Positions 25,583-35,773 of a DNA stretch of 64,000 bases are shown here, in pieces. The notes under the pieces are model-generated. The model was not told the origin of the DNA. It worked only from the letters and a program-made list of their open reading frames with translations, and did not search any database. The number at the start of each line of letters is the position of its first letter. The stretch's first letter is position 1. Source of the DNA: Roseofilum capinflatum BLCC-M114 (GTDB lineage Bacteria > Cyanobacteriota > Cyanobacteriia > Cyanobacteriales > Desertifilaceae). Both the position numbers and the translations under genes were made by a program. Location of the stretch: the NCBI RefSeq assembly GCF_030068505.1, contig NZ_JAQOSO010000117.1:1-64000 (forward strand). The letters are read 5' to 3'.

Positions 25583-25583
25583 G

Positions 25584-25616
25584 AATGGGTAATGGGTAAT
25601 GGGTAATGGGCAATGG
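25584..25616. repeat. GGGTAAT heptamer array
   Basis: Four to five tandem units of GGGTAAT/GGGCAAT lie directly upstream of the response-regulator start codon. Translating through them gives a spurious N-terminal extension. Confidence 0.8.
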
Positions 25617-25744
25617 CCAAACCTCAACGGGCGATCGCCGCTTTTGAGTAATCATTCCTGGAAAATTAAAAGAAGATGGGCCGATCATACCCAAATCCTG
25701 ATATATAACCAGTAGAGATTAGTCGAAAAAAATAGGAAGTTTCT

Positions 25745-26146
25745 ATGGAATTAGAATATCCAGATGATCTAAAATACCTCGACAGCCATGAGTACGTGCG
25801 GCTTGATGGCGAGATTGCCACCATTGGCCTAAGCGCCTTTGCGATCGATCAACTCGGTGATATTGTTCATCTTGAATTGCCGGAAGTCGGAGATGCTCTC
25901 GAAAAAGAGGAATCGTTCGGTTCCATTGAATCGGTGAAAGCCGTTGAAGACCTCTATCCCCCCGTTACCGGTACGGTCACCGAACGTAATGAAGAGCTAC
26001 TAGAGACCCCCGAAAACATTGGTGACGATCCTTACGGAGAAGGATGGTTACTCAAAGTTCGTATCGATGAGACTGAAGAGCTAGAGGGCCTGCTCTCAGC
26101 CTCAGAATACCGCGCTCAACTCGAAGGGGATGAGGACGATCATTAG
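25745..26146 (+). CDS. gcvH: Glycine cleavage system H protein
   Basis: H protein carries the aminomethyl group of glycine on a lipoyl lysine between the P, T and L proteins. The lipoylation site is K65 in [11 protein letters not shown]. The length (133 aa) and start ([10 protein letters not shown] near the N-terminus) are typical. It is transcribed ahead of gcvP with a 215-bp gap that contains an STRR. gcvT is not in this window. Confidence 0.95.
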   Translation: MELEYPDDLKYLDSHEYVRLDGEIATIGLSAFAIDQLGDIVHLELPEVGDALEKEESFGSIESVKAVEDLYPPVTGTVTERNEELLETPENIGDDPYGEGWLLKVRIDETEELEGLLSASEYRAQLEGDEDDH

Positions 26147-26162
26147 ACTTCTTGCAGAAGTC

Positions 26163-26194
26163 AGGGAATAGGGAATAGGGGATAGGGAATAGGT
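26163..26194. repeat. GGGAATA heptamer array
   Basis: About four GGGAATA/GGGGATA units occur in the gcvH-gcvP gap. The rest of the gap (to 26361) shows no recognisable riboswitch or gene. Confidence 0.75.
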
Positions 26195-26361
26195 ATCAGA
26201 ATACAGGATTCCTCCATTACTCTTCATTTTCTGCCCAATCATGCAAAAGGAAAGAGTGTCATCAAAACGCCTATGGCACTCTGCAAGCCTTTGATTCTGT
26301 GAGATGATGTGAGATATGGATCGCCCATGCAGAATTTCAGACGTAAACTCTCAAAGCCAAC

Positions 26362-29358
26362 ATGAACACTGGATCAGTATCCCCAAACTCTTCTTCACTC
26401 GCGTCTGAGCAACAGACTCGCTCATTTGCCGATCGCCATTTAGGCCCGAATGGCAACGATATTCAACAGATGCTCAAACTGTTAGAAATCGATGACTTAG
26501 AGACCCTCATTGAGCGTACCATCCCCCCAGCGATCCAGCTCACTCGTCCTCTGAATCTCCCCCCCGCCGAAAGTGAAAATCAAGCCCTGAACACCCTCAA
26601 AGCCATCATGGGCAAAAACCAGGTTTTTCGGTCTTATATCGGCATGGGCTACTCGAACTGTATCACTCCACCGGTTATCCAACGAAATATCCTAGAAAAT
26701 CCGGGCTGGTATACGGCCTATACTCCCTATCAAGCGGAAATTGCCCAAGGTCGTCTAGAAGCGCTCTTAAACTTTCAAACTCTGGTGATTGATTTAACCG
26801 GGTTAGAAATTGCCAATGCTTCCCTGCTCGATGAAGGAACGGCCGCAGCCGAAGCCATGAGCATGAGCTATGGCATCTGCAAAAATAAGAAGGCCAATAG
26901 CTTTTTTGTCTCACAAGAGTGTCATCCCCAAACCTTGGAAGTGGTGCAAACCCGCGCTCAACCTTTGGGTATTGAGGTCATTGTGGGAGACCATCGCCAG
27001 TTTGATTTTAGCCAACCGATTTTCGGGGCCCTGCTGCAATATCCGGCTACCGATGGCACAATTTATGACTACAGTGATTTTATTACTAAAGTCCATGAAG
27101 CGGGCGCTCTGGCCACTGTTGCGGCTGACCTTCTCAGCCTCACCCTGCTGACTCCTCCGGGAGAAATGGATGCGGATATTGTGGTGGGCAATAGTCAACG
27201 GTTTGGGGTTCCCCTGGGTTATGGTGGCCCCCATGCAGCTTATTTAGCCACCCGCGAAGCCTATAAACGGCAAGTTCCCGGTCGGATTGTGGGTCAGTCT
27301 AAGGATAAGGATGGCCGGCCGGCTCTGCGGTTAGCCCTGCAAACCAGGGAGCAACATATCCGCCGGGATAAGGCGACGAGTAATATTTGTACGGCTCAGG
27401 TGCTGCTGGCGGTGATTGCGTCGATGTATGCAGTGTATCACGGGCCGGAGGGTTTGAAGGCGATCGCCGAAACCATCCATCAACAGACCCTCTGGTTGGC
27501 AGAAGGTCTCAAGCGTTTGGGCTATAGCTTGCCCGATACTCAAGTTTTTGATACTTTACGGGTAAACCTGGGCGAAACCTCCTTAGAGAAGCTCTTAGCC
27601 GCCGCTCAGGAGAAAAAAATCAACCTCCGCACCCTGGATGAAAAGACTGTGGGCATCTCTCTGGATGAAACCACGACGCTTGCGGATGTGGTTGACCTGT
27701 GGGAGATTTTCGCCCGTTCCCTTCGACTCCGCTCAGGGAACGGTGGCTCAGGGAACGGTGGCTCAGGGAACGGTGGCTCAGAGAACGAAGCGGTCACCGA
27801 GCGGAGTCGAGGTGACCAAGGCCTACCCTTTACCGCAGAAGAGATTATCGCTTCTGCACCAGCGCCAGATTTTGGCAACTTCACACGCCAAAGTCCCTAC
27901 ATGACCCATCCCGTTTTCCAGCAGTACCACTCGGAAACCGAATTATTGCGCTATCTGCATCGCCTGGAATCTAAGGATTTGTCCTTAACCACCTCCATGA
28001 TTCCCCTCGGCTCTTGTACGATGAAACTGAATGCGACAGCCGAGATGATTCCGGTGACTTGGCCGGAAGTGGGACAAATTCATCCCTTTGCCCCCTTGGA
28101 GCAAACCCAAGGCTATCAGGAAATGTTCCGTCTGTTGGAGGACTGGTTAGCCGAAATTACGGGTTTTGAGGCGGTGTCTCTGCAACCCAATGCCGGGTCT
28201 CAGGGCGAATATGCGGGCTTACTGGTGATTCACTCCTATCATCAGCATAACGGAGAAGGCGATCGCCATATTTGTCTAATTCCAGAGTCTGCCCATGGCA
28301 CGAACCCCGCCAGTGCGGTGATGTGTGGGATGAAAGTAGTGGCGGTAAAATGCGATCGCCAGGGTAATATTGACCTCACTGACCTGAGAGCCAAAGCCGA
28401 AAAACACAGCGCCAAACTCTCCGCCCTCATGGTCACCTATCCCTCCACCCACGGCGTATTTGAAGAAGCCATTCAGGAAATCTGCGAAATTATCCATAGC
28501 CATGGCGGTCAAGTCTATCTCGATGGCGCTAACATGAACGCCCAAGTCGGTCTCTGTCGTCCCGGAGACTATGGCGCAGATGTTTGTCACCTGAACCTGC
28601 ACAAAACCTTCTGTATTCCCCACGGTGGCGGCGGCCCAGGGATGGGGCCCATTGGCGTTGCCCCCCACTTGGTTCCCTACCTTCCCGGTCATAGCGTGAT
28701 TGATTTAGGCAAGACCGAACAGAGCGCAGTCGCAGCCGCACCTTGGGGAAGTTCCAGCATCCTCCCCATTTCCTGGATGTATATTGCCATGATGGGGGCG
28801 CAAGGGTTAACGGATGCGACGAAAGTGGCGATTTTGAACGCCAACTATATCGCCCATCGCCTCGACCCCCATTACCCGATTTTATACACCGGCAAGTTCG
28901 GCTTAGTCGCCCATGAATGTATCGTAGACTTGCGCCCCTTGAAAAAATCAGCCGGTGTGGAAGCGGAAGATATTGCCAAGCGGTTGATGGACTACGGGTT
29001 CCATGCGCCTACCATGTCTTGGCCCGTTGCCGGAACCATCATGGTTGAACCCACCGAAAGTGAGTCTAAGGAAGAGTTAGACCGCTTCTGTGATGCCATG
29101 ATTGCCATTCGCGAGGAAATTGCGGCCATTGAGCGGGGAGAGATGTCTGCGGAGGATAATCTACTCAAAAATGCTCCCCATACTGCTGAAATGCTGTTAG
29201 CAGATGAGTGGACGCATCCCTATTCGCGCCAGCAAGCAGCTTATCCTGCGCCTTGGACAAGGGAGTTTAAGTATTGGCCTCCGGTAAGGCGGATTGATAA
29301 TGCGTTTGGCGATCGCAATTTCGTCTGTTCCTGCGCCCCCATGGAAGCCTATTCTTAA
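26362..29358 (+). CDS. gcvP: Glycine dehydrogenase (decarboxylating), P protein
   Basis: P protein is the PLP-dependent subunit that decarboxylates glycine and loads the remaining aminomethyl group on GcvH. In cyanobacteria it acts in photorespiratory glycine breakdown. This is the fused one-chain form: N-terminal half (about 25-445), C-terminal half (about 500-990). The PLP lysine is K748 in [18 protein letters not shown]. The G-rich loop and SQGEYAGLL are present. At 998 aa it is slightly long, because residues about 451-488 are encoded by tandem repeats ([16 protein letters not shown]) inserted in the linker between halves, in frame. The enzyme is probably still active since no core motif is touched. 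Confidence 0.95.
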   Translation: MNTGSVSPNSSSLASEQQTRSFADRHLGPNGNDIQQMLKLLEIDDLETLIERTIPPAIQLTRPLNLPPAESENQALNTLKAIMGKNQVFRSYIGMGYSNCITPPVIQRNILENPGWYTAYTPYQAEIAQGRLEALLNFQTLVIDLTGLEIANASLLDEGTAAAEAMSMSYGICKNKKANSFFVSQECHPQTLEVVQTRAQPLGIEVIVGDHRQFDFSQPIFGALLQYPATDGTIYDYSDFITKVHEAGALATVAADLLSLTLLTPPGEMDADIVVGNSQRFGVPLGYGGPHAAYLATREAYKRQVPGRIVGQSKDKDGRPALRLALQTREQHIRRDKATSNICTAQVLLAVIASMYAVYHGPEGLKAIAETIHQQTLWLAEGLKRLGYSLPDTQVFDTLRVNLGETSLEKLLAAAQEKKINLRTLDEKTVGISLDETTTLADVVDLWEIFARSLRLRSGNGGSGNGGSGNGGSENEAVTERSRGDQGLPFTAEEIIASAPAPDFGNFTRQSPYMTHPVFQQYHSETELLRYLHRLESKDLSLTTSMIPLGSCTMKLNATAEMIPVTWPEVGQIHPFAPLEQTQGYQEMFRLLEDWLAEITGFEAVSLQPNAGSQGEYAGLLVIHSYHQHNGEGDRHICLIPESAHGTNPASAVMCGMKVVAVKCDRQGNIDLTDLRAKAEKHSAKLSALMVTYPSTHGVFEEAIQEICEIIHSHGGQVYLDGANMNAQVGLCRPGDYGADVCHLNLHKTFCIPHGGGGPGMGPIGVAPHLVPYLPGHSVIDLGKTEQSAVAAAPWGSSSILPISWMYIAMMGAQGLTDATKVAILNANYIAHRLDPHYPILYTGKFGLVAHECIVDLRPLKKSAGVEAEDIAKRLMDYGFHAPTMSWPVAGTIMVEPTESESKEELDRFCDAMIAIREEIAAIERGEMSAEDNLLKNAPHTAEMLLADEWTHPYSRQQAAYPAPWTREFKYWPPVRRIDNAFGDRNFVCSCAPMEAYS
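27717..27817 (+). repeat. In-frame palindromic/tandem repeat inside gcvP
   Basis: The stretch starts with TTCCCTTCGACTCCGCTCAGG, a dispersed cyanobacterial motif. It continues as a 15-bp tandem unit (AGGGAACGGTGGCTC, about three copies) and ends with the palindrome GGTCACC-N12-GGTGACC (27792-27817). All of it is translated in the gcvP frame. Confidence 0.85.
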
Positions 29359-29374
29359 GCGATAGAGAGTCAGT

Positions 29375-29418
29375 AGAAACCGGGTTGGTCTTGGCAGGAA
29401 ACCAGAAACCCGGTTTCT
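29375..29418 (+). terminator. Hairpin terminator of gcvP
   Basis: A perfect 12-bp inverted repeat, AGAAACCGGGTT (29375-29386) and AACCCGGTTTCT (29407-29418), with a 20-nt loop is followed by TTG. It starts 16 bp after the gcvP stop. From here to 29643 I see no supported gene, only short frames such as a 26-codon minus-strand one ending SQGFGL near 29562. Confidence 0.65.
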
Positions 29419-29643
29419 TTGCGCGGGTGGCGATCGCCTGGGCATACAGCAGAATGAGTTGACCTTATCCAAAAGCAACGGAGGTTGAGTGATGCTAAAG
29501 AGCAACTCAACCCTCATTAATCTAATGTACAAACCTTAACGTAATTAAGCTTCTTCAGAAACTATAGACCAAAACCTTGCGATCGCACACCATCATCGGT
29601 TAAGCGTTCGTAACTGCCATAGTTATAGAAGAATGCTAACATT

Positions 29644-29838
29644 ATAGCAATTCTAAATGAGTTATAAATCATTGCCCCTCATCCCCCTACCCCCTTCTCC
29701 CACAGGCGCTGCCCTGCTTGCCCTGAGCGAAGTCGAAGGGAGCGAAGTCGAAGGGAGAAGGGGGAAAGTCCCTCTCCCGTGGGAGAGGGATATAGGGAGA
29801 GGGCATTTCCAATTGCACAATTCATTTAGACTAGCTAT
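29644..29838. mobile_element. MITE-like element, family B, copy 3
   Basis: This 195-bp element begins ATAGCAATTCTAAATGAG and ends CATTTAGACTAGCTAT. Its core matches the copy at 10756 closely (CCCTGCTTGCCCTGAGCG block, CCCTCTCCC palindromes). It directly abuts a C-terminal vapC fragment. Confidence 0.8.
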
Positions 29839-29919
29839 ATTGTGGTGACCAATAATATTCGTCATTTTAGAGAAATTCCCAATTTACAGTTAGAGAATTG
29901 GTTGGCGGGCAATGAGTAA
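29839..29919 (+). pseudogene. C-terminal fragment of a PIN toxin (vapC)
   Basis: The frame leaving the miniature element reads VVTNNIRHFREIPNLQLENW, then LAGNE and TAA at 29917-29919. This is the typical VapC C-terminus (TNN-x-RHF-x-x-IP, LENW). Everything upstream is missing at the element boundary. Its stop overlaps the ATG of the restriction gene, so residual translation could couple to that gene. Confidence 0.75.
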
Positions 29920-32900
29920 AATTTTACCAAGACAAGCATTAAACAAAGCTTTCCTGAAAGTTAAGCCTACCCGGAGTGAGATTGAAAGCTTTAAAACCAG
30001 TCTGAAAACCTTACTCGCGCAAATTAATCCCGCAGAGTCAGAAGAGTTTCATAAAAATCTGATTGCTGATTTTTTGAAGAACACCTATTATCGGGGAAAC
30101 TATTTTATTAATACGAAGGGACGGAACGACCTGGTGATTCACCCCGGCAAAACGGCTGAGAGTTCTGTGGGGGTGATTCTAGAGTTCAAAAAGCCGACTA
30201 ATAAAAGTGAGATGCTGACGGTGGATGATTTGAACAGGAAAGCTTTGCACGAGTTGGTTTTGTATTTCTTGCGCGATCGCATCACGAATAACAACCTGGA
30301 AATCAAATATTTAATCGCCACTAATATTTATGAATGGTTTATTTTTGATGCTAGTCTGTTTGAAACAGCGTTTGTACAGAATCAAACATTCCTGAAGCAG
30401 TTTAAGGATTTTGAAGCCGGACGCTTAACCAGTCAGAAAACTGAGTTTTTCTATTCTGAAATTGCTCAACCGGCGATCGCTGCCATTGAGTCATCGATAA
30501 AAAATTCCTCCTCTGGCTTCCCCTTTGTTAAGGGGGACGGGAGGGGGATCGAATATACTCATTTTGATATTCGCGACTATCAGGCAATTCTACAGAATCC
30601 TGAAAAGCCAAATGAGCATCAACTGATTGCCCTGTTTAAACTGCTGTCCCCAGAACATTTATTAAAGTTGCCCTTTGCCAATGATAGTAATAGTCTGGAT
30701 CGAGGCTTTTATAACGAATTGTTACATATTATTGGGTTGACGGAAACGAAACAAAAGAATAAAAAAATCATTCAACGGCAAAAATCCGGTAAACGCAACT
30801 CAGGGTCTTTAATTGAAAATGCGATCGGCCAACTGGATGATTTAGATAAACTTTCTCGTTTAGACAACCCAGAACAGTTTGGGGACAGTGAATCAGAAAT
30901 ACTGTTTAACTTGGGGTTGGAGTTGGCCATTACTTGGATGAATCGGATTTTGTTTCTCAAATTATTGGAGGCGCAATTAATTCGATACCACCACAATGAT
31001 TTATCTTTTGGGTTCCTCAATTTAGGGACGGTGAAAAATTATGATGACTTAAATACGCTGTTTTTTAGTGTGTTGGCTCGCAAACCGGGGGAAAGGAGCG
31101 ATCGCTTACAAGAAAGCTTTCGCCATGTTCCCTATTTGAATAGTTCTCTGTTTGAACCAACGGAGATGGAACAACAGACGATTGTGATTAGTAATCTCCG
31201 AGATGAGACTCTGCCAATTTTTGCGGCCACGGTGTTGAAAGATAGCAATGGCAACAAGCGCACCGGAGAAATTAACGCTTTAGAATATTTGTTTGAATTT
31301 CTCAATGCTTATGATTTTAGCAGCGAGGGGTCTGAAGAAATCCAAGAAGAGAATAAAGGATTAATTAATGCTGCGGTGTTGGGCTTGATTTTTGAGAAAA
31401 TTAACGGTTATAAAGATGGGTCTTTCTTTACTCCTGGGTTTATTACTATGTATATGTGCCGGGAAACCATTCGCCGCGCTGTGGTGCAGAAGTTTAATCA
31501 GGTGAAAGGCTGGAATTGTCAGGATATTAATCAGTTGTATGACCGGATTTCTGATAAGTCAGAAGCAAATCAAATTATTAACAGTTTAAAAATTTGCGAT
31601 CCGGCAGTGGGGTCGGGTCATTTTTTAGTGTCTGCCCTGAATGAGACGATCGCCATTAAAAGCGAGTTAAAGATTTTATTGGATAGACAGGGTAAGACTT
31701 TAAGAGATTATCACGTTGAAGTGGTGAATGATGAGTTAGTGGTAATTGATGATGATGGATTGTTATTTGAGTATCATCCGAAAAGTCGGGAAAGTCAGCG
31801 AGTCCAAGAGACGCTGTTTCACGAAAAGCAGACGATTATCGAAAATTGTTTGTTTGGGGTGGATGTTAACCCCAATTCGGTAAAAATATGTCGGTTGCGG
31901 TTGTGGATTGAATTGTTGAAGAATGCTTATTACAAGCCCTCACCCCTAACCCCTCTCCCAGGGGGCGAGGGGAAAATAGAATATGGAGAGTTAGAGACTT
32001 TACCGAATATTGACATTAATATTAAGTGCGGCAATTCTTTGATTAGTCGGTTTGGATTAGATGCTGATTTGCGGGTGGCTTTGAAGAAAAAACAATATAG
32101 TATTGAGAATTATCGCGATGCGGTGCAAACTTATCGCCATGCGGAGAATAAGCAGCAGAAGCGGGAGATGGAACGGCTGATTGATGAGATTAAGGGAAAT
32201 TTTCGGATGACGCTGCAAGGAGTTGACCCGAAGAAAACTAAGTTAAGACAGTTAGAGGGTGAGATTTATCGTTTGGAAAATCAGTTTTCGTTGTTTGAGG
32301 AGACGAAGGCAGAGAAAAAGAAGCGCGAGAGAAAAATCGCTAAGTTAAATAATCAGATTGATAAGTTACGAGTTGAAATTGAGGAGATAGAAAGCGGCAA
32401 GATTTATGAGAATGCCCTAGAATGGCGGTTTGAGTTTCCCGAAGTTTTGAACGATCGCGGGGATTTTATCGGCTTTGATGTGGCGATCGGCAATCCTCCT
32501 TATATTCGACAGGAGGAGATTAAGCAGTTTAAGGCATTTTTCCAGGAACGGTATCAATGTTATACGGGAATTGCGGATTTATTTGTCTATTTTTATGAGC
32601 TAGGGTTAGAGTTATTGAAAGAAGACGGTCATTTAACTTATATCTCATCTAATAAATATTTTCGAGCCGGGTATGGTCAAAAACTCCGTCAATTTTTGAC
32701 CGAGACCACTACGATCGCTAATTTAGTTGATTTCGGGGATTTTCCGGTGTTTGAAGAGGCGATCGCCTATCCGAGTATTATTACCCTCAGTAAAATGCGA
32801 TCGGATGACAGTCAACTTAAGGCATTGTCTTGGGATGCCACCAAACACAAAAATATTGAACAATTTGCCACGATATTACATGAAGAGGGTTTTAGCATTT

Positions 32901-33805
32901 CCCAGAATAATTTAACATCTGATGGTTGGCGGTTAGAATCTCCCGAAGTTTTAGATTTACTGGCAAAACTGCAAACAACTGGCACACCGTTAGGCGAATA
33001 TGTGAACGGTAGATTTTATCGGGGGATTCTCACAGGATTTAATGAAGCTTTTGTGGTCGATCGCTCTACCCGCGATCGCCTAATTCAAGAACATCCCTCT
33101 TCTGCTGAAGTGTTAAAGCCTTTTTTACGCGGTCGGGATGTTAAACGCTGGTCTGTTGAATTTTCGGATCAATATTTGTTGTTTATTCCTTGGCACTTTC
33201 CCCTCCACGAAGACTCATCAATTACAGGGGCATCGAAAAAAGCAGAAACAGCATTGCAACAATACTATCCTGCTATTTACAAACATTTACTTGAGTTTAA
33301 AACTCAGCTATCTGGGAGAAACAAAGCTGAGACGGGGATTAGATATGAATGGTATGCTTTACAAAGATGTGCAGCCAGCTACTGGCAAGAATTTGAGCAA
33401 CCTAAAATTATTATTCCGGCAATTACTAATAATGTTGAATACGCTGCTGATTTTTCAGGATATTATGGCAATGATAAAACCTCGATTTGTATTCCAGAAC
33501 ATATCTATTACACTTTAGGAATTCTTAACTCATCTTTGATGTGGTGGTTTATTCAACAAATTGCAGCCTCGAAACAGGGAGGTTTTTTTGAATTTAAGCC
33601 GATGTATGTTTCTCAAATACCGATCGCCAACGCTACGGAAGCACAGCAAACCTTATTAGAAAAATTAGTAGAGCAAATTCTCAACGCCAAAACATCCGAC
33701 CCGCAAGCAGACATCACCGGATTAGAAGCGGAAATCGATCGCCTGGTTTATCAACTGTACGGCTTAACCGAAGCCGAAATTAAAATAGTCGAAAGCAGTA
33801 CCTAG
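29912..33805 (+). CDS. Type IIG restriction-modification enzyme (Eco57I-like)
   Basis: This 1297-residue protein combines DNA cleavage, N6-adenine methylation and target recognition in one chain. The N-terminal nuclease region has a PD-(D/E)xK-like core, D73 ... E91-x-K93 (ILEFKKP). The methylase has SAM motif I, DPAVGSGHF (from residue 563), and catalytic NPPY (861-864). A coiled segment lies at about 770-835, and a TaqI-like specificity region follows (about 950-1290). Two stretches look like repeat insertions: around 31938-31975 (SPLTPLPGGEG) and 30510-30550 (GFPFVKGDGRG). Both keep the frame. No separate methylase is needed or seen. It would act in phage defence. Cleavage specificity cannot be predicted. 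Confidence 0.88.
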   Translation: MSKILPRQALNKAFLKVKPTRSEIESFKTSLKTLLAQINPAESEEFHKNLIADFLKNTYYRGNYFINTKGRNDLVIHPGKTAESSVGVILEFKKPTNKSEMLTVDDLNRKALHELVLYFLRDRITNNNLEIKYLIATNIYEWFIFDASLFETAFVQNQTFLKQFKDFEAGRLTSQKTEFFYSEIAQPAIAAIESSIKNSSSGFPFVKGDGRGIEYTHFDIRDYQAILQNPEKPNEHQLIALFKLLSPEHLLKLPFANDSNSLDRGFYNELLHIIGLTETKQKNKKIIQRQKSGKRNSGSLIENAIGQLDDLDKLSRLDNPEQFGDSESEILFNLGLELAITWMNRILFLKLLEAQLIRYHHNDLSFGFLNLGTVKNYDDLNTLFFSVLARKPGERSDRLQESFRHVPYLNSSLFEPTEMEQQTIVISNLRDETLPIFAATVLKDSNGNKRTGEINALEYLFEFLNAYDFSSEGSEEIQEENKGLINAAVLGLIFEKINGYKDGSFFTPGFITMYMCRETIRRAVVQKFNQVKGWNCQDINQLYDRISDKSEANQIINSLKICDPAVGSGHFLVSALNETIAIKSELKILLDRQGKTLRDYHVEVVNDELVVIDDDGLLFEYHPKSRESQRVQETLFHEKQTIIENCLFGVDVNPNSVKICRLRLWIELLKNAYYKPSPLTPLPGGEGKIEYGELETLPNIDINIKCGNSLISRFGLDADLRVALKKKQYSIENYRDAVQTYRHAENKQQKREMERLIDEIKGNFRMTLQGVDPKKTKLRQLEGEIYRLENQFSLFEETKAEKKKRERKIAKLNNQIDKLRVEIEEIESGKIYENALEWRFEFPEVLNDRGDFIGFDVAIGNPPYIRQEEIKQFKAFFQERYQCYTGIADLFVYFYELGLELLKEDGHLTYISSNKYFRAGYGQKLRQFLTETTTIANLVDFGDFPVFEEAIAYPSIITLSKMRSDDSQLKALSWDATKHKNIEQFATILHEEGFSISQNNLTSDGWRLESPEVLDLLAKLQTTGTPLGEYVNGRFYRGILTGFNEAFVVDRSTRDRLIQEHPSSAEVLKPFLRGRDVKRWSVEFSDQYLLFIPWHFPLHEDSSITGASKKAETALQQYYPAIYKHLLEFKTQLSGRNKAETGIRYEWYALQRCAASYWQEFEQPKIIIPAITNNVEYAADFSGYYGNDKTSICIPEHIYYTLGILNSSLMWWFIQQIAASKQGGFFEFKPMYVSQIPIANATEAQQTLLEKLVEQILNAKTSDPQADITGLEAEIDRLVYQLYGLTEAEIKIVESST

Positions 33806-33920
33806 GATGAATCAACTCATCTGTGTGGAATTGAAGAATAGGCTTAAACCCGTTATCATAGCGGTTACTCATGCGTTTTCCATCGGTGAGGGGCAACCTG
33901 CCTACTCTCATGAACTGGTT

Positions 33921-34319
33921 ATGAAATCTAAGTATACTCGCAGTCAGCAAAAAATCATTACACTACTCAAAGGCATTCAGCGATCGCTCTCTGCTCAGGA
34001 TATCTATGTTGAACTGCGAAACCGCAGTCAAACCACCGGACTTGCAACCATCTATCGCGCTCTCGAAGGACTCAAACAAAAAGGTGCGATCCAATCTCGC
34101 ACCTTAGCCAATGGAGAAGCCGTCTATACCTCCATTGAACAGGATCGACACCATTTAACTTGCTTGCGCTGTGGTAAGTCGATTATGCTTCCGGAATGTC
34201 CCGTGCATGACCTAGAAACGAGTCTGCAAAACTCCTACGAGTTCAAAATCTTCTATCATACCCTGGAATTTTTTGGACTGTGTGAACAGTGCCAACTTTT
34301 ACCGGCTTCCGAGCTTTAA
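33921..34319 (+). CDS. Fur-family metal-responsive repressor
   Basis: This 132-residue protein has a winged-helix DNA-binding half (SAQDIYVELRNRSQTTGLATIYRALEGL). The metal/dimerisation half has CxxC pairs (CLRCGKS and CEQC at the C-terminus) and the HHLTC motif. The layout is nearest to the FurB/Zur branch, but Fur versus Zur versus PerR cannot be settled by eye. I place the start at the ATG at 33921. A longer frame from 33807 adds 38 unconserved residues. It follows the restriction gene on the same strand with 115 bp between. Confidence 0.85.
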   Translation: MKSKYTRSQQKIITLLKGIQRSLSAQDIYVELRNRSQTTGLATIYRALEGLKQKGAIQSRTLANGEAVYTSIEQDRHHLTCLRCGKSIMLPECPVHDLETSLQNSYEFKIFYHTLEFFGLCEQCQLLPASEL

Positions 34320-34365
34320 GAGGGTGTTGGTGAGCTTTGAATGGATTCCATGGGTAGTCCATGAG

Positions 34366-34426
34366 TAAGGTGGGCAGGCTCTGCTTGTAGAAGTTGAATC
34401 ATGTCACTTATCCTCCTGCCCACTCT
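34366..34426 (-). repeat. 60-bp foldback repeat (GGGTGGGCAGGA family)
   Basis: The ends TAAGGTGGGCAGG and CCTCCTGCCCACT are inverted. The interior read on the minus strand (ATGATTCAA..TTCTAC) matches copies at 48664 and 50689. Confidence 0.65.
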
Positions 34427-34460
34427 ACTGGACCGGCAAGCTTAATTTTGGGGGTAAGAG

Positions 34461-34537
34461 TGTAGGTTGGGTTGAGGAACGAAACCCAACACCCGTCTGA
34501 CGAAAGTTGGGTTTCACTTCGTTCAACCCAACCTACA
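34461..34537. repeat. 77-bp palindromic repeat
   Basis: There is a perfect 15-bp terminal inverted repeat, TGTAGGTTGGGTTGA and its complement. Internal arms GAACGAAACCCAAC and GTTGGGTTTCACTTCGTTC extend the symmetry. The repeat is noncoding. Confidence 0.8.
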
Positions 34538-34561
34538 GTTTTAAGCTTGCCAATCCACTAC

Positions 34562-34678
34562 TGCCGTGACAACCCTAAAATGGTGGGTTACGGCGGATTG
34601 AGAGATTGCTGTCAGAGTCTAGGTTTTAGCCGCCTAACCCACCCTACGCTAATGCACTATTTTAGCTGTGTCACGGCA
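34562..34678. mobile_element. 117-bp foldback element
   Basis: The outer inverted repeats start TGCCGTGACA and end TGTCACGGCA (17 of 20 positions symmetric). Inner arms GGTGGGTTACGGCGG and CCGCCTAACCCACC form a second stem. It is noncoding and MITE-like. It lies next to other palindromes in a gene-free 389-bp gap. Confidence 0.65.
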
Positions 34679-34680
34679 CT

Positions 34681-34703
34681 AGGGAGCAAGATGCTCCCAC
34701 TCC
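34681..34703 (-). terminator. Hairpin downstream of the SPFH gene
   Basis: The stem GGGAGCA-AGA-TGCTCCC lies 6 bp past the SPFH stop. The same hairpin is a module of family A elements. Confidence 0.5.
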
Positions 34704-34708
34704 TTACT

Positions 34709-35740
34709 TTAAGATTGCGATCGCAGCGCTTGTAGATCTTGGTCTAACTCAGCAGGCATAGCATTCACCTCTTCTGAGTCTAAGGAAGTCGTCGCCGCAT
34801 CACCCACTATTGACCGCATTCCCTCCAGCGCCGAAGGAATACTACGGGGGTCCATAAACATGACTTTACTGCTCTCGCTACTGCCAATTTTCATGCCCAT
34901 ATCCATATAGTTTTGGGCGATTAAAAATTGCAACGCCTCTTTTGCCCTCGGATCGGTTTTCAGCATACTGGTCACAATTTTCATGGCTTCTGCGGTTCCT
35001 TGGGCTTTTAATACCGCTTGTTGCCGTTCCGCTTGCGCCTTGAGTACGGTGGCTTTTTGTTGCGCTTCCGCGTCTAAAATGGCTGCTTTTTGCCGCGCTT
35101 CCGCATCTAAAACCTGGGCTTCTGCCCGTCCTTTGGCGCTGTTAATAGCAGAATCTCTTTCCCCTTCCGAGGTTAAAATGGCTGCCCGTTTTTTCCGTTC
35201 GGCAGACATTTGCAGTTCCATGGAATCTTGCACTGCTTTAGAAGGAACAATATCCCGCAATTCTACCCGCGTGACTTTAATGCCCCAAGGATCGGTAGCA
35301 ATATCCAATTCTCGCAACAGGACTTCATTCACTTCTGAACGAGCGGTAAAGGTTTGGTCTAACTCTAATTTGCCCATTTCGGCGCGGATCTGAGTGAGGA
35401 CTAAATTGGTCATCGCCGCGTGCAAATTTTCGACCTTATAATAGGCTTTTTCTAAATCCATGATCCGCCAATAGACCACGGCATCCACACTAATCGAGAC
35501 ATTATCACGGGTAATACATTGTTGCGCCGGGACATCAAGAACTTTTTCACGAGTCGTTTCTTTGAAAGAAATGCGATCGACTACAGGGACTAAAAAATTT
35601 AAGCCGGGTTCGAGTTTTTTACCATTATATTTACCCAAACTTTCGACCAGCATCTGTTCGCTTTGCTTAACAACTTTAATACAAGATAAAGCGCTGCCCC
35701 CGACAAAAAGAGCAACGAGTAGACCAAATAGTTCACCCAT
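34709..35740 (-). CDS. SPFH/Band 7 protein (stomatin/paraslipin-like)
   Basis: This 343-residue membrane-anchored scaffold protein has one N-terminal hydrophobic segment (about 4-22). The SPFH domain follows (about 22-190, with [27 protein letters not shown] text and VELRDI), then an alanine/glutamine/glutamate-rich coiled coil (about 190-255). SPFH proteins form oligomeric rings that organise membrane microdomains. The NfeD partner gene lies just upstream on the same strand (33 bp away), the classic pairing. Confidence 0.9.
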   Translation of the reverse strand: MGELFGLLVALFVGGSALSCIKVVKQSEQMLVESLGKYNGKKLEPGLNFLVPVVDRISFKETTREKVLDVPAQQCITRDNVSISVDAVVYWRIMDLEKAYYKVENLHAAMTNLVLTQIRAEMGKLELDQTFTARSEVNEVLLRELDIATDPWGIKVTRVELRDIVPSKAVQDSMELQMSAERKKRAAILTSEGERDSAINSAKGRAEAQVLDAEARQKAAILDAEAQQKATVLKAQAERQQAVLKAQGTAEAMKIVTSMLKTDPRAKEALQFLIAQNYMDMGMKIGSSESSKVMFMDPRSIPSALEGMRSIVGDAATTSLDSEEVNAMPAELDQDLQALRSQS

Positions 35741-35773
35741 GGGAAAACCTCCATATCATTTAATTCAAGTTAT

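Noticed and set aside
26147..26361. Glycine riboswitch before gcvP
   Set aside because: I could not find the paired aptamer pattern. The gap mainly holds heptamer repeats and ordinary sequence.
28276..28692. Minus-strand open frame of 138 codons in gcvP
   Set aside because: It lies wholly within a well-supported enzyme gene and shows no family pattern.
29562..29642. 26-codon minus-strand frame (MLAFFYNYGSYERLTDDG...)
   Set aside because: It is short, has no clear ribosome-binding site, and I do not recognise it. It may be a gene fragment but cannot be supported.
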